A stretch of DNA of 64,000 nt from Gentiana macrophylla (taxonomy: Eukaryota; Streptophyta; Magnoliopsida; Gentianales; Gentianaceae), in contig CM047815.1 of assembly GCA_026214975.1 (NCBI GenBank), positions 80,372,800-80,436,799 on the forward strand. The letters are read 5' to 3'. Positions 57,540 to 64,000 of this stretch are shown one piece after another. How positions within the stretch are numbered: the first letter of the stretch is position 1; each line of letters begins with the position of its first letter. The translations under genes were made by a program, and so were the position numbers. The notes under the pieces are model-generated. The model was given only the letters and a program-made list of their open reading frames with translations, had not been told where the DNA came from and made no database searches.

Positions 57540-57803
57540 TCATTCGAAACGGAAAGGTTTATCGCTCAAAGCCAATAACAGATCGAGTGCTAATACTTCC
57601 ATTGGTGGATTAAAATAAACCTCTAGATCATTAAAAGTCACATATTTAAGATGTGTCGTCTTGACCAAAATATTGACAAATCTTTTATATACTAGGATAA
57701 CAATATTGGTAAAGTAGTGAATATTTGCGTTAATAAAAGGTAACACTGCATTAGTTGTAAACAATGTGGGTGTGTTATATGAAGTCGAGAATTGACAAGC
57801 CAA
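57540..57803 (-). CDS. Unrecognised 87-codon frame, possible host exon
   Basis: ATG-started minus-strand frame: TPTLFTTNAVLPF, then LVKTTHLKYVTFNDLEVYF. The Leu/Asn-rich pattern is vaguely like plant F-box/LRR proteins, but that is a guess. No further exons were found. Confidence 0.25.
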   Translation of the reverse strand: MACQFSTSYNTPTLFTTNAVLPFINANIHYFTNIVILVYKRFVNILVKTTHLKYVTFNDLEVYFNPPMEVLALDLLLALSDKPFRFE

Positions 57804-57864
57804 GCTTCTCTGAGTAACATATTAGCGAGAAATCGGATTTAATAAGTGATTTGCAATACCAAGG

Positions 57865-58058
57865 CAACAGAATTTCGTTAGCTTTTATACACAAAGGTAT
57901 TTAAAGCATGTAAAGTAGGACAAAGCGTATTGGACAAAAATTTGCAACAGAATTTCGTTAGCTTTTATACACAAAGGTATTTAAAGCATGTAAATCACAA
58001 AGGTATTTAAACATAATAATTGCCTTTGTGTTTGACCAAGCGTATTGGACAAAAATTA
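57865..58058 (+). repeat. Tandem and interspersed duplications
   Basis: A 50-bp unit starting caacagaatttcgttagc occurs at 57865-57914 and 57945-57994, with a third stub at 57996-58011. aagcgtattggacaaaaatt occurs at about 57923 and 58038. Just before, 57827-57846 (gcgagaaatcggatttaata) is a stray piece of the family A LTR. Confidence 0.8.
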
Positions 58059-58870
58059 CACAATTAAGATTTTGTCGTTTTTTCCTAAAAAACCGACAAC
58101 AGAACTTAAGATCAATCTTTTTGTCAATTTCTCTGCACCGTAATCCGTCCCTTAGACCATTTTATATACTGTACAACCTACCGTATGTCACTATACTGCC
58201 CTCAACCCAATCAGATCTAATCGGATCAGATCACTGCTACTACACTTTATATTTATACATATATTAAATGACACATTCTTTTATTATATATTAGTTTATT
58301 TAAAAACGAACTGATAAAATATATATGACACTGGTTTGTATAGATATTGACCCCGGTAACTAGCTAGCTAAACTGTTTTTTTGTAAGTGCGACCACAAGA
58401 TTCTTCTTCGACTTCATATAGTCAAAGAATCAGACTATTAGAGATCACTTATATAATACTATTATGTCTACGTACGACACATGCGTCATGACTGACCACC
58501 GTATGAGAAAGATAATTTTCTGTATTGATCATCATTGAAAATAAATACAAGAGTATTTATATGCACATACTATTATACACCAATAGTATTCTAGAGACAT
58601 CTTACATTAAACAATGTAATATTACAAAATATAATAAACTAGCCAAATAACCCGTGCATCATGCATGGGAGGTAAGTTTATAAATATAAAAATAAAAAAC
58701 GCAATAGTATTGTCATAGAATAAATTCTAATAAGTAGGACTTTGAAAGTTACGGAAAAAAAAACATTATTTTTAATTCATCACAGTCGTTAGACAATAGT
58801 AAAAGAGGATGAAGCGTTTCTTATTGTACATAAAAGATAAATTTTATTTATCACAAATACCGAATCTATT
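58059..58870. other. AT-rich intergenic DNA
   Basis: No ORF or RNA gene that I can support. Text near 58650 (aaataacccgtgcatcatgc) resembles the ends of small plant transposons but has no partner. Confidence 0.4.
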
Positions 58871-58884
58871 CAAATTTATGTAGC

Positions 58885-59035
58885 ACAACCGATGAAGCAT
58901 TACCCTGGGGATAAAAATCGAGGCCCGAAGACCAAGAGGTCAGGGTTTCAAGCCTCCCTTGAGGCAAAAGAGAAGGTGTCAGTTTAGTAAATAAGCTTTC
59001 GTCTTCGTTAAAAACAAAATTTTACCTGAGTAGGA
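58885..59035 (+). mobile_element. Possible degenerate SINE
   Basis: gaggtcagggtttcaagcctc (about 58935-58957) resembles a decayed box B in the context seen in plant SINEs, with a short body after it. No target duplication found. Confidence 0.3.
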
Positions 59036-59490
59036 TAATTGTATCTATCTATCTATATGGTTTGGAAAACATTAGCAGGAAATTGAAAATACGAATCAGA
59101 ATATTATCACACTTGATCTATAACTACTAAACTTAACTTTATAATTAATAACATAGCCTTACACATTACAGTTCAATATGAATATAAAGATATAAAGTAT
59201 AAGTACGCCAATTTCAAATATTTATGTGTATTTAAATATTGTAATATTATTTTAGTTGGTGGCCCATCAGACGGCTTAAGGCACCTCAATAAGTCTGAGA
59301 TTTTTTTTTATTATTCCCGAATGCTCATTGACATTCAAAATTGAACATTGATATTTACTTCATCGACCCTAAATTCTCCGGCAATCTCGCCTACCATTCC
59401 TACAAAATTGTCAAGCCTTCAATCATTTTTTCAAAAATAAAAAATAAATAAAAAAATACCTAAACTTCAATTTATTTAATCAACAATTCA

Positions 59491-59644
59491 ATATTCAAAT
59501 TCAATACCCCTGAAATTTCACCCATAATTATTTTTGCATATCCCTCTTATAGAATTATTAGAGCATAATATTCAAATTCAATACCCCTGAAATTTCACCC
59601 ATAATTATTTTTGCATATCCCTCTTATAGAATTATTAGAGCATT
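59491..59644 (+). repeat. Tandem duplication, 87-bp period
   Basis: The unit starting atattcaaattcaatacccc at 59491 is repeated at 59578 without visible change up to attagagcat. Confidence 0.85.
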
Positions 59645-59930
59645 GAATCCTTTCCACTACTCAATCTTCGTCTCCTTCTCTCTCGTTTCTTTTTTTGTGT
59701 GTGAAGGGAGTGCCTATTTTATTCTCTACATTGTTTGAGAGAGTAATTTAAGGGATGATGTTGAGGAGAAAATTAATTGAATGCAAACTTTTTTTATGAA
59801 ACGGGTTAAAAATGGGTCAATTGGCGGGGTTGGTCCGGGTAATCGGGTAATTGATTTTAGACACCTTCAAAAACATATTATTATATAGATAATAAATAAA
59901 TGTGATCTCCAATATCTCTAATACCACCCC

Positions 59931-60180
59931 TCAAATTTGACGCGGACACAGGCCCAACTTGTCATGTTGACGCATAAACGTAAGCCGAGGCAATAATTTC
60001 ATTGGTGAGTCAGCAAGCTGAGCCTCAGCATTGACACGAGAGACGCGCAATCGACCATGATGAATGTGGTCCCGAAGGTAAGGGTAATCAATGGCAACAT
60101 GTTTCATGATAGTGTGAAATACCGGATTGACACAGAACTTAGTCATGCCAAGATTGTCACAATAAATCACAAGCGGCATA
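59931..60180 (-). pseudogene. Copia RNase H C-terminal fragment, copy 1
   Basis: The minus strand reads VIYCDNLG, MKHVAIDYPYLRDH, GRLRVSRVNAEAQLADSPMK and LLPRLTFM, the standard end of copia pol. A preceding segment (ggtcacctttcttc) is shared with copy 2 but is not pol. Confidence 0.75.
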
Positions 60181-60446
60181 ACAGTGAGGAGAAAACCAAG
60201 ATCAAAAAGAAGAAAGGTGACCTATTGAAGTTTTGTTGTGTATTGCCCTAAACCCAATCGGGTTGGACCCAATCGATTTCGAATTCAAGCTGATTTTAAC
60301 CGAGTCGAATCGAGTTTTGACTCGAGTCGATCTCGAACTACTCACGAGTAGCTCGGCTCGTTTACAGCCCTATATCAACCCAAGAGTATTTATATGCACA
60401 CACTATTATATATACACGTATAGTATTCTAGAGATATCTTACAATG

Positions 60447-60675
60447 GACCCAACATATCATTTTGATGCATAAGCGTAAGCCGAGGCAATAATTTCATGA
60501 GTGAGTCAGCAAGCTGATCCTAAGCATTGACACGAGAGACGTGCAATCGACCATGATGAATGTGATCCTGAATGTAATGGTAATCAATGGCAACATGTTT
60601 CATGATAGTGTGAAATACATGATTGACACAGAACTCAGTCGTGCCAAGATTGTCACAATAAATCACGAGCATAAT
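60447..60675 (-). pseudogene. Copia RNase H C-terminal fragment, copy 2
   Basis: Same stretch as copy 1: VIYCDNLGTTEFC, MKHVAIDYHYIQDH, GRLHVSRVNA, then a shift. The two copies plus shared upstream text form a direct duplication about 500 bp apart. Confidence 0.75.
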
Positions 60676-60877
60676 TAACAGTGAGGAGAAAACCATGATT
60701 ATAAAGAAGAAAGGTGACCTATTGAAGTTTTGTTGTGGCAGATGTTCTTGTAGTGTTTTAAACCCACACGGGTTGGACTGGATCCAGGTCGGTCGGATCA
60801 TTTCAACTACGCTTTATGCTTGTACATATAATTAAAGGCATTTATACTATTACATAGTGTTTGTTTAGCAAACCAAT

Positions 60878-62105
60878 TTAAATATTGCGTATGATAACGT
60901 CCTTAAGATTTACCCGTGATAAAGAAATTATAATGGTGATTATTGTTGATGAGATTGATGGCCAAATAATAGTGGACCAACTTTCACCGGTAGTGTACTG
61001 GGTCAGTTGTACTACAACGACAAGCAAAGTCGTATCCAATGAGAAATTGACCAAGTACCACAGACACTTTTGTATGTAATTTAGGTCAACAATATTGGTG
61101 GAAATTTTATAACTACTAATGATTGAACGAGACTAATATAATGACAAAACAATAACCAAATTATGATCAAGTAAACTACTCTCGATACCTATACCGAATC
61201 ACTAGGAATAGGCTTTTCCGACCGACCAAGCATTTATACTAATTAACATGCTTGTGGGTATATCTAAGGTGGTAATTAGGCACTAATATTGCAACCTAAT
61301 TACCCTATTCTTGGATGAGCAGTTCCTCATCAGATTTAAATCGACCTAACATGATTAAGAACTATAGGCGTTAGGTTGGTGATCACGTGTAAGTAGGCGA
61401 TACTAGCAAGCGGACTAGGTCATTCGTAGTATAAAGAACGAGCAAAAGGTCGATCCCACAAAGACTCGAGGAATTTCTGAATATACTTATATATATTAGA
61501 GTAAAGAATACAAATAATGATCATTGATCAACAAGCTTTCTAGGAATCTCCGCAATCGAGCAGAACTGATCGTCACCAAAGTCGTCACCAGAGCTAAGTT
61601 CTGGAATCAAGGTATGTTCTCCGGCAAGAGAAGATGTTTACAATTAACGTGAAAAATCGACAAGTTTACAAGGATAAATAATTTGATTTATGACAAATAA
61701 AGTTGCGGGCCTAGTTAAAGCAACATGAGTTGTGAACTCCTTCAACCAAAAAAGAGGATGCCAGCCCAATGAGATGGGATGGGATGCTGGAGCGAAAGAC
61801 ACATTCAACCATATGTTGTGCCTATCGGATGATCGATGTTAACACAGAAGTTGCAGAAGAAGACACCACAAGTAGGCTTTGGTCGAAGCTTGAGAGCATG
61901 TATTCGACTCATTGTAATACAATGAAATCTTTTGCTGCAACTTCAACATGATCACAATGTAATCTGAAAATTTCATGTTCATAAAGATACATATGTACTC
62001 CAAAAAAATAACTTTTTGAAACACCGAAAATTTCTATAAAGGCAAACTGCATTATTAATTTTAGAGATTAATTACTTCCAACGTTGCTGCAACGACAACT
62101 CTTAG
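60878..62105 (+). repeat. Direct duplication, left copy (LTR piece plus copia gag)
   Basis: It starts ttaaatattgcgtatg and ends cgacaactcttag. About 60880-61537 is minus-strand LTR-like text (ggtcgatcccacaaagactcg), and 61640-61960 is copia Gag on the plus strand (KIDKFT; then EEDTTSRLWSKLESMYSTH), frame-broken. Confidence 0.8.
61640..61960 (+). pseudogene. Copia gag fragment, left copy
   Basis: Weak frame-shifted N-terminus, then VAEEDTTSRLWSKLESMYST, the UBN2-type Gag pattern. It ends at unrelated text. Confidence 0.65.
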
Positions 62106-62430
62106 GGCTAAGTTACAATTTTCGTCCTGTAACTGGACACGTTTTTCAGTTTTAGTCCTGATTGTTCTCCGGCGACAATTTCTGTCTTGAACTGGTCTTT
62201 TTTTACAAAAAATAGTCCTTAAGGCTGGAAAATGTTGACTGTACACATTTTCCGGCAAAAAAAAAATGCTATGTCATCCCGAATCGACAGCTCATCTTTC
62301 CACGTCAGCAAAAGTTTTCACATCAGCATTTTTTCGCAAATAATAAAATGTTGATAATGGGGGATTCGAACCTGCAACCTAAGACTAAAAATTTACACAC
62401 TTCTCCACCCGAGCTACAGCATAATAGGAT
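62106..62430 (-). mobile_element. SINE-like element in the duplication spacer
   Basis: The minus strand starts with a tRNA-like head: box A tagctcgggtgg (about 62410-62421) and box B ggttcgaatcc (about 62365-62375). The body runs down to aaaattgtaacttagcc at 62106. No clear target duplication, and the length of about 320 bp is approximate. Confidence 0.45.
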
Positions 62431-62739
62431 TTTAAAACACAACATATCTTTTAAGGACATGTTCAGTATAAAAATATTATAGAGAATCTAATAATACAGA
62501 CAATTTTATTCTTTTTAAAAAGTATATAGATATAGTATTCGTTACACGTGGTGATAAATTTAGTGAATGTTTATTCTAATTAATATAGGAGGTTCTTAAT
62601 TTTTTTATTGCCTTTTTTTTATGTATTTTCGTATAAATGCAACATATTGTTGTCATGTCATATTCTTCATTTCTTCCAACTCTTTTTCATAGTCACTAAA
62701 CTGAATATTTAATTAAATTAACAAATGAAACGTGACCTA
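62431..62739. other. AT-rich spacer
   Basis: Nothing recognisable. Confidence 0.4.
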
Positions 62740-63884
62740 TTAAATATTGCGTATGATAACGTCCTTAAGACTAACCCCTGATAAAGAAATTATAATGGTG
62801 ATTATTGTTGATGAGATTGATGGCCAAATAATAGTGGACCAACTTTCACCGGCGAGTATGCGTATCAGGCGGTTGTACTACAACGACAAGCAAAATCGTA
62901 TCCAACGGAAATTGAACAAGTACCACGCAGACACTTTTGTATGTAGTTTAGGTCAACAATATTGGTGGAAATTTTATAACTACTAATGATTGAACGAGAC
63001 TAATATAATGACAAAACAATAACCAAATTATGATCAAGTAAACTACTCTCGGTATTTCTATACCGAATCACTAGAATAGGCTTTTCCGACCGACCAACCA
63101 TTTATACTAATTAACATGCTTGTGGGTGCAATATCCTAAGGTGGTAATTAGGCACTAATATCGCAACCTAATTACCCTATTCTTGGATGAACAGTTCCCT
63201 CATCGGGATTTAACTGACCTAACATGATTAAGAACTATAGACGTTCGGTTGGTGATCACGTGTAAGTAGCTGAGACTAGCAAGAGGACTAGGTCCTTCGT
63301 AGTATAGCAAACGAGCAAAGGGTCGATCCCACAAAGACTCGATGAATTTCTGAATATACTTATATATATTAGAGTAAAGAATACAAATAATGATCATTGA
63401 TCAACAAGGTTTCTAGGAATCTCCGCAATCGAGCAGAACTGATCATCACCAAAGTCATCACCGGCGCTAAGTTCTGGAATCAAGGTATGTTCTCTGGCAA
63501 GAGAAGATGTTTACAATTAACATGAAAATCGACAAGTTTACAAGGATAAATAATTTCAGTTTATGACAAATAAAGTTGCGGGCCTAGTTAAAGCAACATG
63601 TGTTGTGGAGTCTTTCAACCAAAAAGAGGATGCCAGTTCCAATGATATGGCCAGTCTGGAGGAGAAGACACATTCAACCATCATGTTGTGCCTATCAGAT
63701 GATGTTAACACACAAGTTGCAGAAGAAGACACCGCAAGCAGGCTTTGGTCGAAGATACATAAAGATACATATGTACTCCAAAAAAAATAACTTTTTGAAA
63801 CACCGAAAATTTCTATAAAGGCGAACTACATTACTAATTATAGAGATTAATTACTTCCAATGTTGCTGCGACGACAACTCTTAG
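62740..63884 (+). repeat. Direct duplication, right copy
   Basis: Collinear with 60878-62105, with the same LTR/copia-gag join. It lacks about 100 bp after ggtcgaag (about 63755). Confidence 0.8.
63520..63760 (+). pseudogene. Copia gag fragment, right copy
   Basis: Better preserved than the left copy: NQKEDASSNDMASLEEKTHS, TIMLCLSDDVN, then AEEDTASRLWSK. Confidence 0.7.
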
Positions 63885-64000
63885 TGTTGCAACGATATCA
63901 CGTCTTTTCTAGAACTCTGCAATGAACTGTAAGCATTCTAATAAAAGATACCTGTTTCTTAAAAAAAAAAAAAAAAAAGATACATATGTCGATCTGACTC

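Noticed and set aside
62360..62425. tRNA gene on the minus strand
   Set aside because: Boxes are present but the acceptor and anticodon stems do not pair; it fits a SINE head better.

Overview
The window is flowering-plant nuclear DNA, most likely a eudicot, from repeat-rich heterochromatin. The evidence is AT-rich sequence, Ty3/gypsy elements of the Athila/Tat type primed by tRNA-Asp (TGGCGCCGTTGCCGGGGA), Ty1/copia elements primed by initiator tRNA-Met, a CACTA terminus, a MULE-like element and tRNA-derived SINEs. I found no intact host gene and no rRNA or tRNA gene. The genus cannot be told from the sequence.

Left part (1-12118). Degenerate LTR and copia material comes first. A minus-strand copia gag is split by a 1.6 kb solo LTR (S1, 1800-3419, repeat of CAAGC). 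A second copia pol on the plus strand is split by about 4.9 kb holding a CACTA right end, a possible captured gene piece, a TTA microsatellite and a solo-LTR-like block. Small unplaced minus-strand reading frames near 11.2-12.1 kb may belong to the host locus.

Central block (12119-57149). This is the main structure: one LTR-retrotransposon insertion site, bounded by AATTA on both sides, expanded into a tandem array LTR1-I1-LTR2-I2-LTR3-I3-LTR4. The family (A) is non-autonomous: 1.44 kb LTRs, a tRNA-Asp primer site, one gag-like ORF with a zinc knuckle, and no pol. I1 is clean. I2 was hit by a full copia element (E, 18799-24085), a second minus-strand gag-only gypsy element (B, 24462-31820, itself carrying a SINE), a solo LTR (S2, 31838-33429) and a MULE-like transposon (34883-37249). 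I3 lost most of its gag by internal deletions. LTR4 holds a minus-strand solo LTR (D), into which a pol-bearing gypsy element (C, 44700-55276) inserted. Nearly all junctions have recognisable target-site duplications, so the order of events can be read.

Right part (57150-64000). Host-flank remnants come first, with a patchwork repair junction at the array edge. Then follow tandem duplications, copia RNase H fragments, SINE-like pieces and a 1.2 kb direct duplication of a chimeric LTR/copia-gag segment.

The elements probably worked in trans: A and B have cis signals and a Gag-like ORF but no enzymes, and C shows the kind of pol (protease, RT, RNase H, DD35E integrase) that could have served relatives. 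The most unusual signals are in non-coding parts. Three LTR families (B, C/D, S) each carry arrays of their own CpG-centred palindrome just upstream of the LTR TATA box. Families A, B and C share small hairpins with an RGGA-type loop (GGGA, AGGG, AGGA or GGA) placed before G-rich purine tracts, including the 3' PPT. Family A has a conserved 15-bp hairpin just after the primer site.
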